Both the position numbers and the translations under genes were made by a program. Below the pieces are notes generated by a model, which saw nothing but the letters and a program-made list of their open reading frames with translations, did no database searches and was not told where the DNA came from. This document shows, one piece after another, positions 8,876 to 17,857 of a DNA stretch of 64,000 nucleotides. Location: the NCBI RefSeq assembly GCF_020423045.1, contig NZ_CP081943.1:2046001-2110000 (forward strand). Reading direction: 5' to 3'. The first letter of the stretch is position 1. Every line of letters begins with the position of its first letter. Origin of the DNA: Pseudomonas sp. MM213. GTDB lineage: Bacteria > Pseudomonadota > Gammaproteobacteria > Pseudomonadales > Pseudomonadaceae.

Positions 8876-11575
8876 TCAAGCGTCCCAAGGCGCGATGGCG
8901 TCAACATCAATCCCGTAGCGCGCAATCGCTTCGGCACACACGCCGGCATCGAGGCGCCCGTCCTGAACCAGTGACGTCAGGGCGCTCAAGACGATCTGAT
9001 GGCGGTCCACTTCGAAAAACGCGCGCAACCGGCTGCGGGTATCACTGCGGCCAAAACCGTCGGTGCCGAGCACCGTGTAACGCGCCGGCGCGTAGCTGGC
9101 GATCAGTTGGGGCAAGGCGCGCACATAATCGGTGCTGGCAATGATCGGTGCCTTGTCGTTGAGCGATTCCTGAACGTGGCTGCGCCGCGCCGGTTGTCCC
9201 GGATGCAGGCGATTCCAGCGCTCCACCTCACGGGCCTCGCGGGCCAGTTCGGTGAAGCTGGTGACGCTCCAGACCTCGCTGTCGATGTTCCAGTCGCTGG
9301 CCAGCAACTCGGCTGCCGCGATCACTTCAAGCAGGATCGCGCCGGAACCCAACAACTGAACGCTGCCGCGTGCGTCCTCGACTTCATGCCGGGCGAACAG
9401 GTACATGCCTTTGATAATTGCCTGTTCGACGCCCTCGGGCAGGTTGGGCTGCGGGTAGTTTTCGTTCATCAGCGTGACGTAGTAGAACTCGTCGACCTGA
9501 CGTTCCAGCATCTGGCGCATGCCGTGATCGAGGATCACCGCAAACTCGCCGGCGAACGCCGGATCGTAGGCCCGGCAGTTGGGCACCATCGCCGCCATCA
9601 GGTGACTGTTGCCGTCCTGGTGCTGCAAACCTTCGCCACCCAGCGTCGTGCGCCCCGCCGTGGCGCCGAGCAGAAACCCGCGGGCCCGCTGGTCCGCCGC
9701 CGCCCAAATCAAATCGCCGATGCGCTGGAAGCCGAACATCGAGTAGTAGATGTAGAACGGCAACATCGGCAGGCCATGCACCGAATAGCTGGTCGCGGCG
9801 GCTACCCAGGAACTGATCGCCCCGGCCTCGCTGATGCCCTCTTCGAGAATCTGCCCGTCGAGGGCTTCGCGATAGCTCAGGATCGAACCAATGTCCTCCG
9901 GCTCATAACGCTGGCCCACGCTGGAATAAATTCCGATCTGCTTGAACAGGCTGGCCATGCCGAACGTGCGCGCTTCATCGGCCACGATCGGTACGATGCG
10001 CGGCCCCAGTTGTTTATCCCGGAGCAAACCGCTGAGCATCCGCACGAAGGCCATGGTGGTGGACATTTCCTTGCCTTCGGCGGCAATGGCGAACCCGGCG
10101 TAACTGTTGACGTCGGGCACGGCCAAGGACGTCGACGTGGTGGGCCGCGACGGCATATAGCCGCCCAATGCCCGGCGACGCTCATGCAGGTAGCGCATTT
10201 CGGCGCTGTCGTCGTCGGGTTTGAAGAAGCTCAGCGAGGTCGCCTGTTCATCGGTCAACGGCAAATTGAAACGGTTGCGGAAGGCGATCAACGCGTCCTT
10301 GTCGAGTTTCTTCTGCTGGTGCACGGTCATCTTGCCCTGCCCGGCATCGCCCATGCCGAAGCCTTTCTTGGTCTGCGCGAGAATCACCGTGGGTTTTCTG
10401 CCCTCGCGCATCGCGCTTTGGTAGGCGGCAAAAATCTTCACCACGTCGTGGCCACCGCGTTTGAGGCGGTCGATCTGTTCATCGGTCAGGCCCTGGGCCA
10501 GATGTGCCAGGGCTTCGTTCTGGCCAAAAAACTGATCGCGGTTGAAACGCCCGTCCTTGGCGGCGAACGTCTGGAACTGACCATCGACCGTGGCGGACAG
10601 GGCCTTGACCAGCGCACCGTCGTGATCCCGGGCAAACAGTCCGTCCCAGTCAGAGCCCCAGACCAGTTTGATGACGTTCCAGCCGGCCCCACCGAACAGC
10701 GCCTCCAGCTCGTCGATGATGCGACCGTTGCCCCGCACCGGACCGTCCAGACGCTGAAGATTGCAGTTGACCACCCACACCAGATTATCCAGCCCTTCGC
10801 GTGCCGCCAGCGTCAGGGCCGACATGCTTTCCGGCTCATCCATTTCACCGTCGCCGAACACCCCCCAAACGGTGCGCCCGGCGGTGTCTTGCAGGCCACG
10901 GTGTTCCAGGTAACGCATGAAACGCGCCTGGTAGATCGAGCTGATCGGACCGATGCCCATCGAGCCGGTCGGGAACTGCCAGAAGTCCGGCATCAACCAC
11001 GGATGCGGATAACTCGACAAACCCCGGGCACCATTGGCGCGCGCGCCGATCTCTTGCCGGTAATGCTGCAAGTCCTTCTCTTCGAGGCGACCTTCCAGAA
11101 AAGCCCGTGCATAGACCCCCGGCGCCGAGTGCGGCTGGTAGAACACCAGATCGCCGCCGCTGGTTTCTGTGCGCGCCCTGAAGAAGTGGTTGAAGCCCAC
11201 CTCAAACAAATCGGCGGCACTCGCGTAACTGGCGATGTGGCCGCCGAGTTCCCCGTAGGCCTGGTTGGCTCTCGCCACCATGACCAACGCGTTCCAGCGC
11301 ATGATCGAGGCCAGGCGTTCTTCGAGCGCCAGATCCCCCGGGAACACGGGCTGCTGCTCAACGCTGATGGTGTTGATGTAGGGTGTGCCGTGACGGGGCC
11401 GCCAATTCATCTCGCAGGTGCTGGCCAGCGTCACCAGCATGTCCATGATCTGCCGGGCCTGCCCGGCGCCGCCGTGGGCGATGACCGATAGCAAGGCATC
11501 GCGCCATTCAGCGATTTCCTCGGCATCTTCCGTGGTCTGGCCGGGTAACTGGGCATGAAGATCGGACGGGTTCAT
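8876..11575 (-). CDS. aceE: Pyruvate dehydrogenase E1, homodimeric type, accessory copy
   Basis: An 899-residue homodimeric E1 with the thiamine diphosphate motif GDGEMDEPES...NCN at residues 241-272. It has the normal AceE length and N-terminal MNWRPRHGTPYINTI block. It decarboxylates a 2-oxoacid (pyruvate, possibly 2-oxobutyrate) and acetylates the E2 lipoyl group. ATG 11575 is chosen because GCAGGAG lies six bases upstream; an ATG at 11581 abuts the ribosome site. Its ATG overlaps the stop of the upstream small gene (ATGA), so translation is coupled. Placement beside acdS and the short E2 suggests a secondary complex rather than the housekeeping PDH. Confidence 0.93.
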   Translation of the reverse strand: MNPSDLHAQLPGQTTEDAEEIAEWRDALLSVIAHGGAGQARQIMDMLVTLASTCEMNWRPRHGTPYINTISVEQQPVFPGDLALEERLASIMRWNALVMVARANQAYGELGGHIASYASAADLFEVGFNHFFRARTETSGGDLVFYQPHSAPGVYARAFLEGRLEEKDLQHYRQEIGARANGARGLSSYPHPWLMPDFWQFPTGSMGIGPISSIYQARFMRYLEHRGLQDTAGRTVWGVFGDGEMDEPESMSALTLAAREGLDNLVWVVNCNLQRLDGPVRGNGRIIDELEALFGGAGWNVIKLVWGSDWDGLFARDHDGALVKALSATVDGQFQTFAAKDGRFNRDQFFGQNEALAHLAQGLTDEQIDRLKRGGHDVVKIFAAYQSAMREGRKPTVILAQTKKGFGMGDAGQGKMTVHQQKKLDKDALIAFRNRFNLPLTDEQATSLSFFKPDDDSAEMRYLHERRRALGGYMPSRPTTSTSLAVPDVNSYAGFAIAAEGKEMSTTMAFVRMLSGLLRDKQLGPRIVPIVADEARTFGMASLFKQIGIYSSVGQRYEPEDIGSILSYREALDGQILEEGISEAGAISSWVAAATSYSVHGLPMLPFYIYYSMFGFQRIGDLIWAAADQRARGFLLGATAGRTTLGGEGLQHQDGNSHLMAAMVPNCRAYDPAFAGEFAVILDHGMRQMLERQVDEFYYVTLMNENYPQPNLPEGVEQAIIKGMYLFARHEVEDARGSVQLLGSGAILLEVIAAAELLASDWNIDSEVWSVTSFTELAREAREVERWNRLHPGQPARRSHVQESLNDKAPIIASTDYVRALPQLIASYAPARYTVLGTDGFGRSDTRSRLRAFFEVDRHQIVLSALTSLVQDGRLDAGVCAEAIARYGIDVDAIAPWDA

Positions 11576-11991
11576 GGGCATCTCCTGCAAAAGGCTGATT
11601 CGTTATCAATGCGCGGTGTAGGGTTTGCTCGGGCCAGGCTTTTGACCTGCTCGACCGCTTCGATGACGGAGCGCTCGGTCCGGGCATCCCGGGCTATCGG
11701 GTAAATATTGATTCTGCGCTTGGGCAAATCGCGTAAAAAGCGCTTATCCAGCTCGCCAGCCACGACAAGGCAGTAATCACAGGTGGATGTGTGCGCTTCA
11801 AACATTCCTGCGCTCATCGGCGCGACATCGACCTGCATCAGTGCAATGTTTTCAAAGCAACTGAAACTGTGGTGAATCAACTCTAGATGTTCACTGCCCA
11901 GTCCAGCAGTGATCACCACAATGCGCGTGCCACTTGAGGGCTCGCGCATCCATTTCCTGGCGTTATTACGACGGTCGGCAGATCGGCTCAT
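11572..11991 (-). CDS. Small conserved protein of unknown function, upstream of accessory aceE
   Basis: A 139-residue soluble protein that I do not recognise. It begins around a WMREPSSGTRIVVIT block and shares this N-terminal pattern, and a helical VEQVKSLA-like C-terminus, with the 149-residue protein encoded just upstream. It ends with a Cys pair (FCRRCP). Its stop overlaps the aceE start (ATGA). AAAGG lies about eight bases before ATG 11991. The layout suggests a role linked to the dehydrogenase complex, perhaps regulatory or sensory, which is inference only. Confidence 0.7.
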   Translation of the reverse strand: MSRSADRRNNARKWMREPSSGTRIVVITAGLGSEHLELIHHSFSCFENIALMQVDVAPMSAGMFEAHTSTCDYCLVVAGELDKRFLRDLPKRRINIYPIARDARTERSVIEAVEQVKSLARANPTPRIDNESAFCRRCP

Positions 11992-12043
11992 AGGCGTTGC
12001 CTTTCTTATTGGGTGTGTTTGATTGAGCGGGCGAAGACATCTG

Positions 12044-12493
12044 CTAAATGACGTAGCGCTCCTGCAGCACGCTTTTCGCCAGACTCCGGGTCGCCAACAA
12101 AACGGCTTCCACCTGTTGATCCATCGCTGCGTGGGTTGAGGCGACGGTTCCCAGGTCGACGACGCGCAGCGAGTGACCGCAGACGGATCCCAGCCAGGTC
12201 AGGCCCGGCACCGTGCCGACTTCGACGTCCAGTAAAAAACTGCTTTTGCACACGCCGCGCAGCAATTGGCGGGCATCACACGCTTGCTCGGGGCTGGACC
12301 CGACCCGCAACCAGTCGAGCATCAATGCCCTGCATTGCTTGACGGCCAGGTAAGCCACCTGATCCCAGTCGTCGATGGCCACGTGCAGCTGGTCGATCAT
12401 GTATTTGGGCAACGCGGCACTGGTCACGATGACCACCCCGGCATCCGCCGAGGGTTCCTTGATCCAGACGGCGGATTGCGATATCGCATGCAT
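12044..12493 (-). CDS. Small conserved protein of unknown function, paralogue of the next gene
   Basis: A 149-residue protein starting MHAISQSAVWIKEPSA. GGGAG lies seven bases before ATG 12493; the open frame continues upstream only through REP DNA, so the shorter start is taken. Its beginning WIKEPSADAGVVIVTSA parallels WMREPSSGTRIVVITAG of the downstream gene, and both end in a Val/Ala/Leu-rich helix. No domain is recognised. It opens the small-protein/small-protein/aceE/aceF unit; the gap to the next gene is 52 bases. Confidence 0.68.
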   Translation of the reverse strand: MHAISQSAVWIKEPSADAGVVIVTSAALPKYMIDQLHVAIDDWDQVAYLAVKQCRALMLDWLRVGSSPEQACDARQLLRGVCKSSFLLDVEVGTVPGLTWLGSVCGHSLRVVDLGTVASTHAAMDQQVEAVLLATRSLAKSVLQERYVI

Positions 12494-12530
12494 GGCGCTA
12501 CTCCCGGCGATTGAACGTTGTCCCCTTTCC

Positions 12531-12995
12531 TGTAGGAGCCGGTTTGCCGGCGATGGGGCCCGTGGGTTTTGCATCGATCTCAAGGCCGCCATCGCCAGCA
12601 AGCCGGCTCCTACAAGGGTTCGGTGACAGACACGAAAATGTGAACAACACAATCCACTGTAGGAGCCGGCTTGCCGGCGATGAGGCCCGTTGGTTTTGCA
12701 TCGATTTCAAGGCCGCCATCGCCGGCAAGCCGGCTCCTACAAGGGTTCGGTGACAGACACGTAAATGTGAACAACACAATCCACCGTAGGAGCCGGCTTG
12801 CTGGCGATGAGGCCCGTTGGTTTTGCATCGATTTCAAGGCCGCCATCGCCGGCAAGCCGGCTCCTACAAGGGTTCGGTGACTGACACGAAAATGTGAACA
12901 ACACAATCCACTGTAGGAGCCGGCTTGCCGGCGATGAGGTCCGTGAGTTTTGCATCGATTTCGAGGCCGCCATCGCCGGCAAGCCGGCTCCTACA
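12531..12995. repeat. REP array, four units of 127 bp
   Basis: Units start at 12531, 12658, 12785 and 12912. Each is an inverted pair (TGTAGGAGCCGGCTTGCCGG ... CGGCAAGCCGGCTCCTACA) around a central TTTTGCATCGATTTCAAGG-type loop, with a conserved linker (GTGAACAACACAATCCACTG) between units. The linker is copied too, so the array grew by tandem duplication. It fills the gap between the PDH unit and acdS and ends ten bases from the acdS stop. Confidence 0.95.
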
Positions 12996-13004
12996 GGTTT
13001 GTGA

Positions 13005-14021
13005 TCAGCCGTTTCGGAACAGGAAGCTGTAGGCATTCAGCGCAGGCACCCCGCCCAAGTGTGCGTAAAGCACTTTCGAGCCTTCAGGGAACTCGCCACG
13101 GCGAACCATTTCGATCATCCCGTGCATGGATTTCCCTTCGTACACCGGGTCGGTCAGCACGCCTTCAAGTCTGCCGCACAAGCGGATGGCTTCCAGCGTG
13201 CCGTCGTTGGGCAAACCGTATTCCGGATAGGCGAACCGTGTGTCGAGCACCACATCTTCTTCGGTGATTTCGCGCCCCAGCTCCACCAATTCAGCGGTGT
13301 GCCGGGCGATACGCAGGATCTGTGCCTTGGTTTTTTCCGGTTTGGCCGAAGCGTCGATACCGATGACATTCTTCGAACGGCCGTCGGCGGCAAACCCGAC
13401 CACCATGCCCGCCTGGGTGCTGCCGGTCACCGAGCAGACCACGATGTAATCGAACTTGAAGCCGAGCTCTTTTTCCTGCTGGCGGACTTCCTCGGCGAAA
13501 CCGACGAAGCCGAGACCGCCATACGGATGCTCGGAACAACCCGCCGGGATCGGAAACGGTTTGCCGCCGCGTTCCACCACATCGTTCATCGCCTTCTCCC
13601 AGCTGGGCCGGATGCCGATGTCGAACCCGGCGGCGTCCAGTCGTACATCTGCGCCCATGATGCGAGACATCTCGATGTTGCCAACGCGGTCATACACGGC
13701 ATCGGAGTAGTTCACCCAGTTTTCCTGGACCAGCACGCACTTCATGCCCAGGTGTGCGGCAACGGCAGCGACCTGGCGGGTCTGGTTCGACTGGATCCCG
13801 CCGATGGACACGAGGGTGTCGCAGCCCTGCTCGATGGCCTCGGGAATCAGGTATTCGAGCTTGCGCGTCTTGTTGCCGCCGAAGGCCAGGCCACTGTTGC
13901 AGTCTTCACGCTTGGCATACAGCTCGACCTTGCCGCCCAGGTGTTCGCTGAGGCGTTTCAAGGGGGTGATGGGCGAAGGACCGAAGGTCAACGGATAGCG
14001 TTTGAAACGATTCAGGTTCAT
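13005..14021 (-). CDS. acdS: 1-aminocyclopropane-1-carboxylate deaminase
   Basis: A 338-residue PLP enzyme of the tryptophan-synthase-beta fold, the family length. It converts the ethylene precursor ACC to 2-oxobutyrate and ammonia in the cytoplasm. Key residues are in place: PLP Lys51 in GGNKTRK, the SNQTRQ loop, Tyr294-Glu295 in DPVYEGK and Leu322 in AHLGG. Glu295 and Leu322 separate true ACC deaminases from D-cysteine desulfhydrase. AAGGAGC precedes ATG 14021. Divergent acdR, about 200 bases away, supports the call. The enzyme lowers plant ethylene in rhizosphere strains (family knowledge). Confidence 0.97.
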   Translation of the reverse strand: MNLNRFKRYPLTFGPSPITPLKRLSEHLGGKVELYAKREDCNSGLAFGGNKTRKLEYLIPEAIEQGCDTLVSIGGIQSNQTRQVAAVAAHLGMKCVLVQENWVNYSDAVYDRVGNIEMSRIMGADVRLDAAGFDIGIRPSWEKAMNDVVERGGKPFPIPAGCSEHPYGGLGFVGFAEEVRQQEKELGFKFDYIVVCSVTGSTQAGMVVGFAADGRSKNVIGIDASAKPEKTKAQILRIARHTAELVELGREITEEDVVLDTRFAYPEYGLPNDGTLEAIRLCGRLEGVLTDPVYEGKSMHGMIEMVRRGEFPEGSKVLYAHLGGVPALNAYSFLFRNG

Positions 14022-14221
14022 GACTCTGCTCCTTGATTATTGGATATCCAAGCGCCAGACCGAAAGGCAAACAGGCTGCATTCCAGGTTCTTTCAGAGGG
14101 GCTTCGATGAGTTCAATATTAAGAACAAAGCCAAAAATATGTGTTGCAAGTTTCAATGCATTAAAGAAACATAAATCTCCACATATAACTTCCAACAACT
14201 TTTTATTGCGTAGAAATCCAT
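14022..14221. promoter_or_regulatory. acdS/acdR divergent control region
   Basis: A 200-base AT-rich gap. It contains a perfect 12-base palindrome, TTGGATATCCAA, at 14040-14051 in the acdS leader, 18 bases before its start codon, and a TTGAT half site just before it. The stretch 14100-14220 is unusually AT-rich with several TTGCAA/TTTATTG motifs. In studied pseudomonads this gap holds AcdR (Lrp-type), CRP and FNR sites; which sequences serve here is not resolved. Confidence 0.6.
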
Positions 14222-14731
14222 ATGAACGCAACAAATACCCACAAGAAAACCGGCACACCCAGCCCGGAGCCACACCCGCTGGACCGCACCGACCGCGCCA
14301 TTCTCAAGGCGCTGCAACGCGACGCTTCCATCTCCAATGTGGCGCTTGCCGAGAAGGTCAAACTGAGTGCGCCGGCGTGTTTGCGCCGCGTTGAACGCCT
14401 CAAGCAGGCGGGTTTGATCAAGGGCATCGTCGCGTTGCTGGACAATGACGCGCTGGATGCGGGCATGGTGGTGTTGATCGGCGTGGTGCTGGACCGCTCG
14501 ACGCCGGAATCCTTCGCTGCCTTCGAAGCGGCGGCGCAAAAGGTTTCCGGCTGCATGGAATGCCATGTGGTGACGGGGGAATTCGACTACTTCATGTTGA
14601 TACGAACCAAGGACAGCAACAGTTTCAACCGCCTGCACGCGGAACAGTTGCTGTACCTGCCCGGCGTACGGCAGATTCGTTCGTTCATGGGCTTGCGCCA
14701 AGTGGTCTCGACGCCGCAGATACCTCTTTGA
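14222..14731 (+). CDS. acdR: Lrp/AsnC-family regulator of acdS
   Basis: A 169-residue protein with an N-terminal HTH (LDRTDRAILKALQRDASISN, residues 20-39, with the recognition helix in SAPACLRRVERL) and a C-terminal RAM/AsnC ligand-binding domain (GCMECHVVTGEFDYFMLIRT). The N-terminal extension of about 20 polar residues and the divergent position to acdS identify it as AcdR, which activates acdS when ACC is present. No clear ribosome site precedes ATG 14222; the AT-rich leader is unstructured. Confidence 0.93.
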   Translation: MNATNTHKKTGTPSPEPHPLDRTDRAILKALQRDASISNVALAEKVKLSAPACLRRVERLKQAGLIKGIVALLDNDALDAGMVVLIGVVLDRSTPESFAAFEAAAQKVSGCMECHVVTGEFDYFMLIRTKDSNSFNRLHAEQLLYLPGVRQIRSFMGLRQVVSTPQIPL

Positions 14732-14744
14732 TAGCCCGTGTCAG

Positions 14745-14761
14745 CCGCGCAACTTGCGCGG
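14745..14761. terminator. Possible hairpin between acdR and the convergent gene
   Basis: CCGCGCAA and TTGCGCGG form a perfect palindrome with a single-base centre, 13 bases after the acdR stop. No T-run follows, so it may be only a weak or bidirectional transcription barrier. Confidence 0.35.
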
Positions 14762-14781
14762 TGACCGGGCCCTATCCCGCT

Positions 14782-16128
14782 TTATTGACCCGGTTTGGCC
14801 ACCGCCACGCGCCACACCTTGTTACCGACATCGTCCGCCACCAGCAGCGCACCGCTCTGATCAAGCGCTACGCCCACCGGACGCCCTTGCGCCTCGCCTT
14901 CGGCATTGAGGAAACCGGTAAGGAAATCCACCGGCAAACCTGAAGGCTTGCCGTCGCTGAACGGGATGAACACCACCTTGTAGCCGGCCTGCGGATTGCG
15001 GTTCCACGAGCCGTGTTCGCCGATGAACACGCCATTGGCGAAAGCGCTGGGCATGCCGCGCGAGTCTGAGAACGCCAGGCCCAGCGGTGCGACGTGGGTG
15101 CCCAACGCGTAATCCGGGGCGATGGCCTGGGCCACCTTGTCCGGGCGCGGCGGCTCAACCCGGGTGTCGACGTGGTTGCCGTAGTAACTCCATGGCCAGC
15201 CGTAAAACGCGCCGTCTTTTACCGACGTCAGGTAATCCGGCACCAGGTCGCTGCCGATTTCATCGCGCTCATTGACCACGGTCCACAACTGGCTCGAACC
15301 GGGTTTCCAGGCCAGGCCGTTGGGGTTACGCAGGCCGCTGGCAAACAGACGCTTGTCGGCGCTTTTAACGTCAACTTCCCAGATCGCCGCCCGCCCTTCT
15401 TCGGCCTCCAGACCGTTTTCGCCAACGTTGCTGTTGGAGCCCACGGTGACGTACAGCTTGGTGCCCTCAGGGTTGGCGAGCACGTTCTTGGTCCAGTGAT
15501 GGTTGATACCGGCAGGCAGATCGGTGACTTTCACCGGCGTCGCCGTGATCTCGGTTTGCCCCTCGCTGTAAGGCACCTTGACCAGGGCGTCGGCGTTGGC
15601 GATGAACAGCTCGTTGCCCACCAACGCCATGCCGAAGGGTGACGTCAGTTCACTCATGAACACCGTGCGCAGTTCTGCGTGACCGTCACCGTCGGCATCG
15701 CGCAACAAGGTGATTCGATTGGCGCTGGGCGCATCGGCGCCGACACGGCCCATCACAAAACCCATCGCGGTGCGCCGCGCCCAGGCCAGCGGACCGCTGC
15801 CACCGTCAGTGGCGCCTTCAGGCATTGGCGGGTGATTGCTTTCGGCGACCAACAGATCGCCATTGGGCAATCTGTAGATCCAGCGCGGGTGGTCGAGGTT
15901 TTCGGCCAGGGCCGTCACCGTGAAACCGGCGGGCGCTTTCGGCTTGTCGCTGCCGGCCCAGCCGATGGCCTTGGACACCTTCAACGTCGGGATCAGCGTG
16001 GTCGTGGGCTCAGGCAACTGCGGGCTCGGGCCGACACTGGCCTGCGGCGGCAGTTTGGAAGATTCACCACACGCGGTGAGCAACGCGGCAGCGGTCATCA
16101 AGAGCGCCAGTCGGCGGGAGACAGTCAT
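14782..16128 (-). CDS. PQQ-dependent sugar (sorbosone-type) dehydrogenase lipoprotein
   Basis: A 448-residue protein with a lipoprotein signal (LLTAC lipobox, Cys20) and a six-bladed propeller of the glucose/sorbosone dehydrogenase family. Typical blocks are LDHPRWIYRLPNGDLLVAESN, LRNPNGLAWKPG, GWPWSYYG and GVFIGEHGSWNR. Soluble aldose dehydrogenases of this fold use PQQ and Ca and act in the periplasm; here the lipid anchor probably holds it in the outer membrane. The substrate is undefined. It is convergent with acdR. Confidence 0.83.
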   Translation of the reverse strand: MTVSRRLALLMTAAALLTACGESSKLPPQASVGPSPQLPEPTTTLIPTLKVSKAIGWAGSDKPKAPAGFTVTALAENLDHPRWIYRLPNGDLLVAESNHPPMPEGATDGGSGPLAWARRTAMGFVMGRVGADAPSANRITLLRDADGDGHAELRTVFMSELTSPFGMALVGNELFIANADALVKVPYSEGQTEITATPVKVTDLPAGINHHWTKNVLANPEGTKLYVTVGSNSNVGENGLEAEEGRAAIWEVDVKSADKRLFASGLRNPNGLAWKPGSSQLWTVVNERDEIGSDLVPDYLTSVKDGAFYGWPWSYYGNHVDTRVEPPRPDKVAQAIAPDYALGTHVAPLGLAFSDSRGMPSAFANGVFIGEHGSWNRNPQAGYKVVFIPFSDGKPSGLPVDFLTGFLNAEGEAQGRPVGVALDQSGALLVADDVGNKVWRVAVAKPGQ

Positions 16129-16304
16129 GGTTCGAACCTCGCAATGGCCATCCGTGGGCCAATTCAGGAATAGGCAAAATCCCGTCGAGTATCGCGGCGC
16201 CGATTCGTTTCAAACACCGCGCCCGCCACAAATCAATTTTGCCTGAATCGCACGAATGCAGACGTCCAATGCCGGGCACTATCCCTGACAAAGACGCAAC
16301 CCAC
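16129..16304. other. Promoter-side gap before the second 127-bp REP array
   Basis: About 175 bases upstream of the lipoprotein dehydrogenase. No gene is seen; a promoter for the minus-strand gene is expected here. The REP array follows at once. Confidence 0.4.
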
Positions 16305-16757
16305 TGTAGGAGCCGGCTTGCCGGCGATGAGGCCCGTAGGATTTGCATCGATTTCAAGGCCGCCATCGCCGGCAAGCCGGCTCCTACAAGGGTTTGGTGG
16401 CGGGCACCGGAAAGGTGAACACCACAATCCACTGTAGGAGCCGGCTTGCCGGCGATGGGGCCCGTAAGGTTTGCATCGATTTCAAGACCGCCATCGCCGG
16501 CAAGCCGGCTCCTACAAGGGTTTGGTGGTGGGCACGGGAAAGGTGAGCAACGCGATCCACTGTAGGAGCCGGCTTGCCGGCGATGGGGCCCGTAGGATTT
16601 GCATCGATTGCGAGGCCGTCATCGCCAGCAAGCCGGCTCCTACAAGGGTTCAGTGGCAGGCACGAAAAGGTGAACAACACGATCCACTGTAGGAGCCGGC
16701 TTGCTGGCGATGGGGCCCGTAAGGTTTACATCGACTCCAAGGCCGTCATCGCCGGCA
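16305..16757. repeat. REP array, four units, same family as 12531-12995
   Basis: Units start at 16305, 16433, 16561 and 16688. They have the same arms and the same TTTGCATCGAT central loop as the 12531 array, but a linker related to GGTGAACACCACAATCCACTG. The fourth unit is cut off in its second arm, where the 3' end of the LysR gene begins (stop codon at 16759). Confidence 0.95.
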
Positions 16758-16758
16758 G

Positions 16759-17682
16759 TCAGGCGGGATTCAGCAGTGCCTCGCGCAGCAGCCTGGCCGC
16801 CGGCGAGTCCGGGACGCCTTTGCGCGACACCAGTTCATAGGGTTCGCTGCGTGAGGTGATCGGCAGCGGCAGCGTGGTGGTGAAGCCGTAGCCGGAGCAG
16901 AACTTCGCTACGTCGGTCGACACCAGTGCGACGAGGGTCGGGTTTTCCTGGAGCAGCGACAGAGTGGCGAAGGCCGAGGTGGTTTCCAGCAAATGCACCG
17001 GGAAACGCAGGTCGGCCTCATGAAACTCCCGCTCCAGCAGCAGGCGCATCGGCATGTTGGCGCGATAGACGACCCAGCGGTAATCCACCAGGTCTTTCAA
17101 CGATAACTGGCGGGCATAGGCGAACGGATGCTGGGTGCTGGCGATCACCGCCAGGGTTTCCTCGACGAAGGTCGAGCTCTCATACAAGTAGGGGGTGGTG
17201 CTGATGGTGGTACGGCAGATCGCCAGGTCCAGGCGCCCGGCATCGAGCTGGCTGAGCAGCGCGGCGCTGGTGTCTTCGACAATCTCGATGGACAGCTTCG
17301 GGTTGTCGGCGATCACCCGGCTGATCGCCGTGGTCAGCAGCGGCACGGCGCCCATGATGGTGCCGACCGACACACGTCCGCCCTCGCCGCTCATGATGCC
17401 GATGATCTCTTCGCGCAGGTGCGCAAGGTCAGTCTGGATCAACCGCGCGTACCGGATGACCGAACGCCCGGCATCGTTCGGCTCAAGCCCGCGGTTAGTG
17501 CGAGTGAACAGCGCAGTGCCGAAAGTGGTTTCAATTTCTTGCAGCGCCTTGCTCGCGCCGGGCTGGGTCAGCGCGACCTGTTTGGCCGCGCCCAGCAAGG
17601 AGCCGTGCTCATCCAGGGCGATCAGCAAACGGAGCTGCTTGACGTGCAGGCGGGACATGATCGAGTTCAGTGAGGGCGTCAT
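16759..17682 (-). CDS. LysR-family regulator of the catabolic cluster
   Basis: A 307-residue LysR protein with HTH at residues 10-40 (LHVKQLRLLIALDEHGSLLGAAKQ) and an effector domain. It is close to the GbpR/CbbR-like subgroup by its 'GALFTRTNRGLEPN' style block. It is divergent from the iron alcohol dehydrogenase gene and its start borders a perfect palindrome, so it probably controls the 17.9-30.3 kb operon. The 3' end directly abuts the truncated REP unit; the last codons are LLNPA. An internal Met at residue 9 is an alternative start. Confidence 0.85.
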   Translation of the reverse strand: MTPSLNSIMSRLHVKQLRLLIALDEHGSLLGAAKQVALTQPGASKALQEIETTFGTALFTRTNRGLEPNDAGRSVIRYARLIQTDLAHLREEIIGIMSGEGGRVSVGTIMGAVPLLTTAISRVIADNPKLSIEIVEDTSAALLSQLDAGRLDLAICRTTISTTPYLYESSTFVEETLAVIASTQHPFAYARQLSLKDLVDYRWVVYRANMPMRLLLEREFHEADLRFPVHLLETTSAFATLSLLQENPTLVALVSTDVAKFCSGYGFTTTLPLPITSRSEPYELVSRKGVPDSPAARLLREALLNPA

Positions 17683-17688
17683 CAGGGT

Positions 17689-17701
17689 TAACTAAAAGTT
17701 A
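17689..17701. promoter_or_regulatory. LysR-type operator palindrome
   Basis: TAACTAAAAGTTA is a perfect inverted repeat (TAACT-AAA-AGTTA) that fits the T-N11-A LysR box. It lies seven bases upstream of the LysR start and about 157 bases before the alcohol dehydrogenase start, as expected for an autoregulatory/activator site. Binding is inferred. Confidence 0.6.
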
Positions 17702-17857
17702 TAGAGGTATCGAAAGTTGTCAGTATCGAGGCTGGCCAAGACGGCCCTATAGTCCACCCCACAGCCAGGCAACGCAATGGGTTTGACCAGAGCGCGAAAG
17801 CCCTCCTGCCCCAGACCGGTTGCAACAATAACAATCCTGTATAACTTGTGGTGAATC

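Noticed and set aside
8999..11491. An 830-codon open frame antisense to aceE
   Set aside because: It is the shadow of a GC-rich coding strand; it has no recognisable domain and lies fully opposite a clear AceE.
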